Source: JBBRUG01 sp038247995 | Lineage (GTDB): Bacteria; Chloroflexota; Chloroflexia; Chloroflexales; Chloroflexaceae | Length of the DNA stretch: 46,178 nt | Direction: 5' to 3' | NCBI GenBank assembly: GCA_038247995.1 | Contig: JBBRUG010000003.1 | Location: forward strand, 1-46,178 | Part shown: positions 1 to 7,671 of the stretch, one piece after another | Position numbering within the stretch: position 1 is the stretch's first letter | Layout of the letters: the number at the start of each line of letters is the position of its first letter | The notes under the pieces: generated by a model | What the model saw: only the letters and a program-made list of their open reading frames with translations | Told to the model about the DNA's origin: nothing | Database searches by the model: none | Program-made: the position numbers and the translations under genes

Positions 1-1399
1 GTCCGCTGCCCAGGCTCCAGAGCACCTCCTCGAAACGGAAATACCGGCTGAATACTTGTAACAACGAGCCTTCCCGCAATGCGGCCCGCTCTAAATCGGC
101 GTTCGCGATCAACTGGCCGGGCACGCCGACGCCATGCATCCAGAACTCGTCGGCATAAAACCAGCCACTGTCGGCGACAATGCCGACCCGCACGCTCTGG
201 GTATAATTCGGCACCCATCCGCTCATCTCAACCAACCCGCCATTCACCTGAAAGGGATAATCGTCACGGCGGTTATCGGTGTGGATGATCAGGCGGCCGG
301 TCGCCGGCGTGTCGCTCCAGGCCCGTACGCCATAGCGCACCGCATTACCGCGTAAGCGGATCAGGCTGACCGCAGGCAAGCCCTGCCCAACTTCGTCGCC
401 GGCCCGCAAGCGCAGCGCCGGCCCACCTGGCGTCGCCTCACGCGGAGCAGCCGTAAGGCTCTGGGCATCGATCCAGCGCGCCGCCACCCGCTGATCGAAT
501 TGGCTCCAAACCCAGACGCCGCCAAGCAGCGTAACGCCCAGGCTGAGGCTCAGCAGCACAATCCGCCGCCGCACGTCGTGTGCTCCAACCGGGCGCAAGC
601 CGCGCAAGATCGTGATCACCAGGAGTGGGATCAGCAGGAGCAGGTAAGGCAGCAGCGTACGCTTAACCAGTAGCCCGATCAGGGTTACTGCGCCGATGAG
701 CAGCAGATCCCGCCAACGCAACCCGCCGGCCACGCCGCGGACCAGCAACAGGCAAAGCATTGCGCCAATCGCGTTCGCCGGGCCGTCGTTGCTCAGGCTT
801 GCGCCGACGTACGTAGCCATAGGTTGCAGCGCCACAAGCGTGGCGGCGGCGATCGGCAGCAAGGCCAGGCGCGGATCAGCGCCCGCCAATATACGGCCCG
901 CCTGATAGGTGCAGCACACAACCAGCGGCAACAGCAGCACATTGAGCACCCGCAAGAGGTACACCTGTGCGTCAATCTCCAGCGGGCCGGCGCCGTGCAG
1001 CACAAGCGCAGCTATGCTGAAGTACAGCGGTGGGTCGCCGCCGACCTGGCGCGGCATATAGGCGTAACCCTGCGCTTCGTCAAGGGTTGTCGGCGGCGGA
1101 TCAGGCTGCAAGTCCCATCCGTGACGATAAAAATCGTTGCGTGCGAGCGAGCCGACCAGCGCCTGCTCAAGCGCCGGACTGCGGTCGTCTGCCTTCGGAA
1201 TACGGCCCAGTTCAGCCGTCAGCGCCGCGTACTCGTAGAGCATTGGCTCGTCGGGCGTCTGCCAGAGCGGGATGCCGAATGCGTAGATCAGGCCGTGGGC
1301 CAGGGCCAACAGCATCAGGAGCACCGGCGCAACCCGATCAACCCAGCGCGGCGCTGGGTCGATCCGTTGCAACTGCATTTGCTGATCCTGGTTGGTCAT
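1..1399 (-). CDS. GT-C / DUF2142-like polytopic membrane protein, probable lipid-linked sugar glycosyltransferase (3' end outside window)
   Basis: About 466 residues are visible; the C-terminus lies beyond base 1. The start (ATG at 1399-1397) overlaps the stop of the kinase gene upstream as ATGA, so the two are probably translationally coupled. The first membrane helix (residues about 25-43) is followed by TPDEP (48-52), the acidic extracytoplasmic motif typical of GT-C enzymes and DUF2142 proteins. A PPLYFSI segment and at least six more hydrophobic helices follow, then a soluble beta-rich extracytoplasmic part. Family knowledge: such proteins transfer sugars from polyprenyl-phosphate carriers on the outer face of the membrane. 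Inference: it finishes or decorates the glycan made by this operon. It could also be a DUF2142 protein without proven activity. The membrane nature is certain, the exact role is not. Confidence 0.75.
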   Translation of the reverse strand, partial: MTNQDQQMQLQRIDPAPRWVDRVAPVLLMLLALAHGLIYAFGIPLWQTPDEPMLYEYAALTAELGRIPKADDRSPALEQALVGSLARNDFYRHGWDLQPDPPPTTLDEAQGYAYMPRQVGGDPPLYFSIAALVLHGAGPLEIDAQVYLLRVLNVLLLPLVVCCTYQAGRILAGADPRLALLPIAAATLVALQPMATYVGASLSNDGPANAIGAMLCLLLVRGVAGGLRWRDLLLIGAVTLIGLLVKRTLLPYLLLLIPLLVITILRGLRPVGAHDVRRRIVLLSLSLGVTLLGGVWVWSQFDQRVAARWIDAQSLTAAPREATPGGPALRLRAGDEVGQGLPAVSLIRLRGNAVRYGVRAWSDTPATGRLIIHTDNRRDDYPFQVNGGLVEMSGWVPNYTQSVRVGIVADSGWFYADEFWMHGVGVPGQLIANADLERAALREGSLLQVFSRYFRFEEVLWSLGSG

Positions 1400-2373
1400 C
1401 GTTCCGTCAGGTGCTCCAAGAGCGCTACAGCCGTGCGCGGGTCGCTGCCGGCGGACAGCCGATACGCGCCCTGCGCCGTGAGCGCTTCCGCCACCGCCGG
1501 AGCCTGCGCACGCAGCAGATCAAAGCCCGGCTCGCGTGGATGGCTCAACAGCGCCCGCGCTGCGTCTACGTCCACCGGCTCGCAGCGACTGGCGCGGCCT
1601 TCAGCCCGTTCCACAAAACAAACCAGCGCCTGCTCGACATACGGCGCACTGCGTTGCTCAGCGCGCAACGCAACCGCCAATTTGCGTTTGCCGTTGGCCT
1701 GCACCTGCGGCGCCAGATCGGCCAACTCCGGGAATAACCGGGGCGCGTCCGGCAGCAAATGAATCCGGCCCGGGTTACCCCAGAGCCGCAGGCCCCGCTC
1801 CAGGCTCACATAGACGGCATCCTCGGCCAGCAAGGTAAAGCCGGCGCGCACACAGGCATAACAGAGCGTCGATTTGCCTGCGCCGCTCGGCCCAACAAGC
1901 AACACCGCGCACCCCCCACGCACAACGGCGGCAGCGTGGACTGGTGTGCGATCGCGGTGACTGGCCAGCAACAGCGCCAGACATTCGAGCACGTTGTAGC
2001 GCAGATTCTCCCCATCGGCGGCGAGCGCCGGGGTAATGAAGGCCAGTCCGTAGCCGCGATCAGTTTGGGCAGTCAACAGGTTTTCGCCACTGGCAGCTAC
2101 AAATGTCGGGCCATACGCGCGGAAGATAAACGGCAGCGGCAGTGCGCCGCTTTCCGCCGACCCGTGGACGATGATGTCGAGCCGCAGCGCCGGTTGATCC
2201 TGCTGCGCCGGGTTCATTCCGTCCCAATAGCTACATGCCTGCTCAGCAGCGCCGATCACCTCCGCGCTGTTGCTGCATAACTCCAGGCTAACGCCAAGTG
2301 GCGCGCAGGCGGCCCTATAAGCGAGATCGGTGCTATGGCCGAGGAGATCGTCGGTGGGAAGCAAGCTGTTCAT
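1396..2373 (-). CDS. HPr-kinase-like P-loop ATPase of a surface-glycan cluster
   Basis: A 325-residue protein with a Walker A loop GPSGAGKST at residues 161-169 and a Walker B-like LLAEDAVYV at 181-189, the arrangement seen in the C-terminal domain of HPr kinase/phosphorylase. The regulatory half and the HPr-specific signature are not evident, so it is not the classical HprK. Family knowledge: HprK-related kinases recur in exopolysaccharide, exosortase and lasso-peptide loci, often beside a PF14907 nucleotidyltransferase. Such a gene is present here (7672-8916). It overlaps the methyltransferase upstream and the membrane protein downstream by 4 bases each, so all three are probably made together. 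The substrate is unknown; a small molecule, lipid or peptide phosphorylation is possible. Confidence 0.75.
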   Translation of the reverse strand: MNSLLPTDDLLGHSTDLAYRAACAPLGVSLELCSNSAEVIGAAEQACSYWDGMNPAQQDQPALRLDIIVHGSAESGALPLPFIFRAYGPTFVAASGENLLTAQTDRGYGLAFITPALAADGENLRYNVLECLALLLASHRDRTPVHAAAVVRGGCAVLLVGPSGAGKSTLCYACVRAGFTLLAEDAVYVSLERGLRLWGNPGRIHLLPDAPRLFPELADLAPQVQANGKRKLAVALRAEQRSAPYVEQALVCFVERAEGRASRCEPVDVDAARALLSHPREPGFDLLRAQAPAVAEALTAQGAYRLSAGSDPRTAVALLEHLTER

Positions 2374-3221
2374 ACGCCGTTTGTTCCAATCACAAGCGTG
2401 AAGCTCTGCAAATAGTGAAAATCGGACCGACGCAGGCAGAAACCCGGCCCATCAGGATCGATCAACTCGGCCAGCGCCGCCCAATCCGCCGGGTCGAGGT
2501 AGGGCCGTAGATGTTCGCCCCAATAACCCTGGAACACCGCCTCGCGCAAGTACGCTTCGTCGGTTGAAGTAAGCGGCGCAACCCGCTCGATCAGCACGGT
2601 TTGCGCCTGTACATGCTGTAAACCAGCCGCCCGCAGCAACCCTACCAATGCGCGGATGCCTGTCGTTGCTTGTTCGTCAAGGCCATATTTGTCACGGTAA
2701 TACGCTCGGCAGGCTTCATTCACCACCCGCTCCAAGCGTATATCCCAGGCGAAGATCATTTCCGGCAGGAACATCGCCTGGCCTACGGCCAACCGTCCGC
2801 CCCGACGCAGGAGCGGCGTTAGGGCGCCCACGCCGGCTAGCGGGTCGCGCAGATGATTGATCGTGCTGGCGCACCAGATCAGGTCGAAGTTGCCTGGCCG
2901 GAATGGCGCGTGATGAACGTCGGCCTGAAGCACCAGGGCCGTAGGCGCAGTTGCGTGCGCGCTGCGCACATGGGCCGTCGCCAGATCAAGACCCAGTGCT
3001 AACCCGCCAGGAGCGACCGCAGCGGCCAACCAGGCCAGGCTCGCCCCCACGCCACAGCCCGCATCCAGCACGCGCATCCCGGGAAGCAGCGTCAACCCGC
3101 CGATCAGCGCACGCAACTCCGGCGCGGCAAACGCATGAAAACGCCGCAACTTGCCCCCATAATCGCGCTCAATCGTGTCGCCAAGCAAACCTGGTTGGAT
3201 AGCCTTCACATCGCCCGTCAT
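2370..3221 (-). CDS. class I SAM-dependent methyltransferase
   Basis: A 283-residue cytoplasmic enzyme. Motif I VLDAGCGVG at residues 51-59 binds SAM, and an acidic LGLDLA strand follows about 20 residues later. A further strand reads FDLIWCASTINHL, as in the Methyltransf_11/25 group. The C-terminal part (residues about 140-283) would bind the acceptor and gives no specific clue. The ATGA overlap with the kinase gene downstream (2370-2373) suggests coupling. Upstream lies only a heptanucleotide repeat array (3231-3616), and the GGA-type ribosome-binding bases before the ATG sit at the array edge. By context it may methylate a sugar or lipid-linked intermediate; no substrate can be named from sequence. 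Confidence 0.85.
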   Translation of the reverse strand: MTGDVKAIQPGLLGDTIERDYGGKLRRFHAFAAPELRALIGGLTLLPGMRVLDAGCGVGASLAWLAAAVAPGGLALGLDLATAHVRSAHATAPTALVLQADVHHAPFRPGNFDLIWCASTINHLRDPLAGVGALTPLLRRGGRLAVGQAMFLPEMIFAWDIRLERVVNEACRAYYRDKYGLDEQATTGIRALVGLLRAAGLQHVQAQTVLIERVAPLTSTDEAYLREAVFQGYWGEHLRPYLDPADWAALAELIDPDGPGFCLRRSDFHYLQSFTLVIGTNGV

Positions 3222-3230
3222 CTGTGTTCC

Positions 3231-3616
3231 ACAGTCCTTCAGTTCGCAGTGCGCAGTGCGCAGTGCGCAGTGCGCAGTTCGCAGTCCGCAGTCCTTCAGT
3301 TCGCAGTCCTTCAGTTCGCAGTGCGCAGTGCGCAGTCCGCAGTTCGCAGTCCTTCAGTTCGCAGTTCGCAGTGCGCAGTCCTTCAGTTCGCAGTCCTTCA
3401 GTCCGCAGTTCGCAGTTCGCAGTGCGCAGTCCTTCAGTTCGCAGTCCTTCAGTTCGCAGTCCGCAGTGCGCAGTGCGCAGTTCGCAGTCCGCAGTGCGCA
3501 GTCCTTCAGTTCGCAGTGCGCAGTGCGCAGTCCGCAGTGCGCAGTTCGCAGTCCGCAGTGCGCAGTGCCTCAGTGTGCTCACTCAGTGCCCTCATCACCC
3601 TCAGTGCCTCAGTGTG
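3231..3616. repeat. heptanucleotide tandem repeat array A (CAGTNCG units)
   Basis: The whole gap between the methyltransferase start and the radical SAM stop is built of about fifty 7-base units CAGTTCG, CAGTGCG and CAGTCCG, interrupted at intervals by CAGTCCTT, and fading after about 3560 into CTCAGTG variants. Three units make 21 bases without a stop codon in several frames, which gives long but meaningless open frames on both strands. Unit length and degeneracy resemble the short tandemly repeated repetitive sequences known from cyanobacteria. There is no spacer structure as in CRISPR. Confidence 0.93.
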
Positions 3617-5125
3617 CTAGAAACCACTCGTCTCCGGGCGCTGATAGCGCATCCACTGCTGGAGCATGCGCAACTCCACCGGCCAGCGATAAAACCGGGT
3701 GCTGTAGCGCCAACCACTCAGCAGTTTCAGCGCCGATTTCCAGATCGGGCGGTGCAGTCGGCGATCGGTCGATGTCGGGTAGTAGGCATTCAACACCGTT
3801 TCGAAATTACGCATCAGATCCTGATCGTCATGGGCGAACCAGGGCGTATCGGCGCTGCGGCGTAACTGCACCCGCTCCCAGTGCGGATCAATCCACTCGG
3901 CGAGGCTCTGCGGAAAATGGAAGCCGCTCCCGAGCGCACCCTGGTACATCTCGCCGGCCATCGGCACCGGGTCGTAGCGATACATAATCACCTCGACATA
4001 CGGATTGACCGCCTTGACCTTGCGAATAAATTCGATGCCCTTGAGAATATCGGCGCGCGTGTCGGGCGGATTGCCCAGGATGAAGCTAAATTCGGGCACA
4101 ATGTCGTATTTGCGAGCGTGCGCAGCCATTTCCAGGGTCTTGGCGGCGGTCAGCGTGCCGCCCTTGTTCATCAAGTCGAGCATGCTGTCGTCGCCGCTCT
4201 CCGCACCCATAAAGACCATCTTCAGCCCGGCATCGCGCATGAGTTCCCAGGTGCGCGGCGCAAATTTGAGCATCGTGTCGATCCGCCCTTCGCCCCACCA
4301 GTTGAGCTTCAAGCCACGCCGCAGCAATTCCTCGCAGAACGCGGCGACCCGCTTTTCGCTGGTGAAGAAGTTGTTGTCGTGGAACTCCATGGCGTTGATG
4401 CCCCAGGTGTCCACCATGTGCTGCATCAGTTCGCCGAGCCGCTCGGCGCGTTCGGCCAGCCAGCGCCCTTCAGCCAGGTTCACCACGGCGCAGAAGTTGC
4501 AGAAGAAGGGACAGCCGAAGCTACTATGATGGCTCAGTGTGCGCGTGCCCAGGTGCGTCTTGGCGATATAGCGCTCAACCGGAACCTGCTCGTAGGGGAA
4601 CCAGTCCAGGGTGTTCGGGTCGCGGGGGAGGCGTTTGGGCGTACGGATCACGGTGCCGTCACGGGCGAAAGCCAGCCCGGCCACGTTGGCCGGATCGCCG
4701 CCCGCCTCCAGCGTATCGATCAGTTCGACCAGCGTATCTTCGCCGGCACTGAGCACAACATAATCGACGTGCGGATCTTTAGAGCACGTCTCCGGGTGAT
4801 TGCTCGGAAAATACCCGCCGACGATGACGGTCAATTCAGGGCAAGCGGCCTTGATCCGCTTGATGTCGGGCACGGCCTGCTGCAACTGCGGGCCGGGCAT
4901 GATCGTTACCCCCAGGTAGCGCGTGCCGGCGCGCTGCACGGTAGCAATGATCTCAGCCGTCCGGTCACGCTCCTGATCCAGGTTACCATCGACAATCGTG
5001 TAGGGATAGCGCCCCGCCAGCGTACAGCCAAGCTGAAGCAGCGAATGCGGCAGCCGCTGATAGCCCGGCGAGGCGACCTTGGGATTGTAGAGAATGATCG
5101 ACGGGTGTTCAGTGCTGGCGGTCAT
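3617..5125 (-). CDS. B12-binding-domain radical SAM enzyme
   Basis: A 502-residue protein. An N-terminal Rossmann-like B12-binding domain (about 8-145) contains IVGGYFPSNHP and a GEDTLVELI end helix, but no DXHXXG motif, so cobalamin would be bound without the lower histidine ligand. The radical SAM core follows, with CPFFCNFC (residues 205-212, CxxxCxxC) for the 4Fe-4S cluster and a TIM-barrel pattern with FHDNNFF and FMGAESG. Family knowledge: these enzymes often methylate unactivated carbon or phosphorus, or rearrange lipids and sugars. The start ATG has a clear AAAGGAG Shine-Dalgarno. It is the only gene of the operon not overlapping a neighbour; repeat arrays flank both ends. The substrate is unknown; by context a sugar or polyprenyl/hopanoid-type lipid is possible. 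Confidence 0.88.
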   Translation of the reverse strand: MTASTEHPSIILYNPKVASPGYQRLPHSLLQLGCTLAGRYPYTIVDGNLDQERDRTAEIIATVQRAGTRYLGVTIMPGPQLQQAVPDIKRIKAACPELTVIVGGYFPSNHPETCSKDPHVDYVVLSAGEDTLVELIDTLEAGGDPANVAGLAFARDGTVIRTPKRLPRDPNTLDWFPYEQVPVERYIAKTHLGTRTLSHHSSFGCPFFCNFCAVVNLAEGRWLAERAERLGELMQHMVDTWGINAMEFHDNNFFTSEKRVAAFCEELLRRGLKLNWWGEGRIDTMLKFAPRTWELMRDAGLKMVFMGAESGDDSMLDLMNKGGTLTAAKTLEMAAHARKYDIVPEFSFILGNPPDTRADILKGIEFIRKVKAVNPYVEVIMYRYDPVPMAGEMYQGALGSGFHFPQSLAEWIDPHWERVQLRRSADTPWFAHDDQDLMRNFETVLNAYYPTSTDRRLHRPIWKSALKLLSGWRYSTRFYRWPVELRMLQQWMRYQRPETSGF

Positions 5126-5139
5126 CGGTGCTCCTTTTT

Positions 5140-5397
5140 CAGTTCGCAGTTGTCAGTTCCCAGTCCGCAGTTCCCAGTTCCCAGTTCCCAGTTGTCAGTC
5201 CTCAGTTCCCAGTTCCCAGTCCGCAGTTCCCAGTTCCCAGTTCGCAGTTGTCAGTCCTCAGTTCCCAGTTCCCAGTTCGCAGTTCCCAGTCCGCAGTTCC
5301 CAGTCCGCAGTTCCCAGTCCGCAGTTCCCAGTTCCCAGTCCGCAGTTCCCAGTTCCCAGTCCGCAGTTCCCAGTTCCCAGTCCGCAGTTCCCGGTTC
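5140..5397. repeat. heptanucleotide tandem repeat array B (CAGTTCC units)
   Basis: About 37 seven-base units, mostly CAGTTCC with CAGTCCG, CAGTTGT and CAGTCCT variants, fill the entire gap between the radical SAM start and the stop of the next glycosyltransferase. The unit is one or two bases different from that of array A (3231-3616) and has the same orientation, so the two arrays are a pair of imperfect direct repeats bracketing one gene. Open frames across it are artefacts of the 21-base triple unit. Confidence 0.93.
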
Positions 5398-6519
5398 TCA
5401 CCGGATCGTCTGATAGAGCTCGCGGCACTGCTGCGCGGTCCAGTCGGCGTCGTAGGTTTGCGCCCAGGCCTGCGCCGCACGCCCTAGCTCTTGCCGCTGA
5501 AGTTCGTTCGCCAAGAGCGCATTGATCGCTTCAGCCAGCGCGTGCGGATCGCCGGGCGGCACAGCGACAGCCGCCGTGGGCGCCAACTCAGCCACCAACC
5601 CGACAGCTGTGCCTACCGTCGGCACTCCGGCGGCGGCAGCTTCCAGCACGGCTACGCCCTGACTCTCATGCCAGGAAGATTGAAGATAGAGACCGGCGTG
5701 CGCTACTTGCTCCAGGGCTAGGGGATGCGGCTGAAAGCCCACAAAATGGATGCGCTCTTGCAGCTTCAACTCCGCAGCATGGCGCTGGATCGCGCCGTCG
5801 AGTGTATCCGCGCCGACCCAGGTTAGTTCGGCGTCGGGGGTTTGGGCAAGCGCCTGGAGCAACACGTCCGGCCCCTTCACCCGGTTGATGCTCGCCACCG
5901 TGATCAGGCGCGCCGGAGTTCGCCGATCTGTCGCCCACGATCCTTGATGCTGCTCAACACCTAACGGCATCCAACGCGCATCAGGGCGGCGCTCGCGTAA
6001 CGGCGCCAGGGCGTAGCAACTGCCCGCCGTCAGCGCCTGCGCCAAACGGATCGCCAGCGCATTGTGCAGCCGCCCGCGCCAGTGCAACCGCCCGCCGTAG
6101 CCGATCGCCGGCAAGCGCACCAACTCGCCGCCACCCAGGCTAGCTACTACCGGTGTTCCCAGGGCGCGCCCGGCCAGCAAGGCCAGCGTGCTCGTGCCGC
6201 CGAACCAGAAGGCGTGAATCACATCGGGCCGAAACGGGCGTAATACCGCCAACATTCGCGCTATTCGCGCACCGCCGAAAAGGCGCTGGGGGCCAACTGT
6301 TGCGTTTTGGGTTTTGCGTTTTTCATTCCTTCCCATTCCCAGGCACACTACTTGCGCCCCGCGCAATGGATAACGACACGGCTGCGGCTCCTGCTCCAGC
6401 GCGATCACTAGCAGTTCGTGATCTCGCGCGAGCCGCTCGATCAGCGCCAGCAACGCCGGAATAACCCCGTGAACACCGTCGCGGCCTACTCCGCCGGGAA
6501 CAATTAATGCAATCCGCAT
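5398..6519 (-). CDS. GT4-family glycosyltransferase (GT-B fold)
   Basis: A 373-residue retaining glycosyltransferase. The N-terminal Rossmann domain starts MRIALIVPGG and contains PDVIHAFWFGG; the C-terminal donor domain has LITVASINRVKGPDVLLQAL and the E-x7-E motif E285...E293 in HESQGVAVLEA, which binds the nucleotide-sugar. Residues about 65-74 (NEKRKTQNAT) are an oddity: they are encoded by an AT-rich patch with three 7-base repeat units (6302-6322) inside an otherwise GC-rich gene, and most GT4 proteins have only a short loop here. It overlaps the upstream GT4 gene by 16 bases. It adds a sugar to the operon's lipid-linked glycan; donor and linkage cannot be read. Confidence 0.88.
   Translation of the reverse strand: MRIALIVPGGVGRDGVHGVIPALLALIERLARDHELLVIALEQEPQPCRYPLRGAQVVCLGMGRNEKRKTQNATVGPQRLFGGARIARMLAVLRPFRPDVIHAFWFGGTSTLALLAGRALGTPVVASLGGGELVRLPAIGYGGRLHWRGRLHNALAIRLAQALTAGSCYALAPLRERRPDARWMPLGVEQHQGSWATDRRTPARLITVASINRVKGPDVLLQALAQTPDAELTWVGADTLDGAIQRHAAELKLQERIHFVGFQPHPLALEQVAHAGLYLQSSWHESQGVAVLEAAAAGVPTVGTAVGLVAELAPTAAVAVPPGDPHALAEAINALLANELQRQELGRAAQAWAQTYDADWTAQQCRELYQTIR
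6302..6322 (-). repeat. heptanucleotide repeat patch inside a glycosyltransferase gene
   Basis: Reading plus strand: GCGTTTT, GGGTTTT, GCGTTTT, three consecutive 7-base units in a strongly AT-rich island. It lies in frame in the GT4 gene and encodes part of an NEKRKTQNAT loop at residues 65-74. Period equals that of arrays A and B but the unit sequence is different. Confidence 0.75.
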
Positions 6520-7652
6520 CGCGCCCTCCGTGCCCGGATCACATCGTTATAGGCGGCAGAGGCACAAACGCCGATCCGCTCCCAACTCAGCGCCGTAGCA
6601 AAGCGCACCTGCGCAGCCCGCCGTTGTGCGGCTCGATCGCCGCTGATCACGTTATGCAGTGCAGTGGCGCAAGCAGGTGCATCGCCGGGCGCCCAGAGCG
6701 CACCTAGGTCGTCGCCGACAATCGCCCGAAACGGTGCGATATCCGTCACCACCGGCGGCGCGCCGCAGGCGAGCGCCTCGATCAGCGCATACCCGCTACC
6801 CTCGTGGTGGCTGCCCAGCACAAACGCATCGGCGGCGGCATAGAATTCGGGCAGTGCCGCGTGGGGCAGCGTACCGCGCAATACCACATGGCCCGCCAGA
6901 TCGGCCTGCGCCGCCCGAGCGCGCACGGCGTCGCATAGTTCGCCCACGCCGACCATGCTCAGCACGGCGTTCGGCACAACCGTGCGCAGTCGCGCCAGCC
7001 CCTCCAACACGGTCAGCGGATCTTTCTGGGGGTGTAGGCGACCCACCCAGAGCAACGCCGGACAACCCGGCAGCGCCTGGATTGGCCCTATCGGCGCACG
7101 CAAACTGGTACTGGCTTCCAGCACGGGCCGTACAATTGCATGCGGGCTGATCAACCCCGCAGCCCGCCAGGGCGCAGCCATCGCCGCGCTGGTGAAGAAC
7201 CAACCATCGGCACAGCGCAGCCCCAACCGATCAACGACGCGCCGCAGCCGTCCCTTCAGGCCGCGTATGGGCAATGGATCACCGGCATGGTGCTGAATCA
7301 CGATTGCCGTTGATTGCGGCAAACTGCGCCGCAGGGCCAGCGTTTGCACGGGAAAGATCTGGCCGTTCACATGCACCAAGTCGGGTTGGGTAGCGATCAA
7401 GGCAGCATGCAGGCGTTGTGGAATGCGTCGGCCCGCCGGCAGCGGCCCACCGGTGTCGGCAATAAATTGATACGTTATGTCGCCCTGAGCCATTTCGCCC
7501 GGGCGCTCAAAACGCTGGAGCACCGTTACCCGGTGTGCGCCGGCAGCCCTCAACGCCGCGGCCCAGCCGGTTAGGCTCGGCATACCGGCCAGCGCCGCTT
7601 CCGGCGTCTGCCTATGCGCAGGGTAAGCATAATTTACAATCCCGATCTTCAT
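6504..7652 (-). CDS. GT4-family glycosyltransferase
   Basis: A 382-residue GT-B enzyme beginning MKIGIVNYAYPAH. I chose the ATG at 7652 because an AGAAGG sits five bases upstream; an ATG at 7667 (five residues longer) has a GGTAGGG and is also possible. Visible features are PDLVHVNG in the acceptor domain, LLWVGRLHPQKDPLTVLEGL at the start of the donor domain, and the E-x7-E nucleotide-sugar motif E284...E292 in HHEGSGYALIEA. The closest general resemblance is to capsule and lipopolysaccharide GT4 mannosyl/glucosyltransferases. The gene follows the nucleotidyltransferase by fewer than 25 bases and overlaps the next GT4 by 16 bases, so it belongs to the same transcript. Confidence 0.88.
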   Translation of the reverse strand: MKIGIVNYAYPAHRQTPEAALAGMPSLTGWAAALRAAGAHRVTVLQRFERPGEMAQGDITYQFIADTGGPLPAGRRIPQRLHAALIATQPDLVHVNGQIFPVQTLALRRSLPQSTAIVIQHHAGDPLPIRGLKGRLRRVVDRLGLRCADGWFFTSAAMAAPWRAAGLISPHAIVRPVLEASTSLRAPIGPIQALPGCPALLWVGRLHPQKDPLTVLEGLARLRTVVPNAVLSMVGVGELCDAVRARAAQADLAGHVVLRGTLPHAALPEFYAAADAFVLGSHHEGSGYALIEALACGAPPVVTDIAPFRAIVGDDLGALWAPGDAPACATALHNVISGDRAAQRRAAQVRFATALSWERIGVCASAAYNDVIRARRARCGLH

Positions 7653-7671
7653 CACTGCCTTCTGCATTTCG

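Noticed and set aside
3231..3616. CRISPR array
   Set aside because: Units are 7 bases in direct succession; there are no spacers.
3135..3620. Open frames on both strands across array A
   Set aside because: Produced by the 21-base triple unit without stop codons; no protein features.
3881..5413. 510-codon plus-strand open frame over the radical SAM gene and array B
   Set aside because: Antisense to CxxxCxxC and other motifs; its end is translated repeat units.
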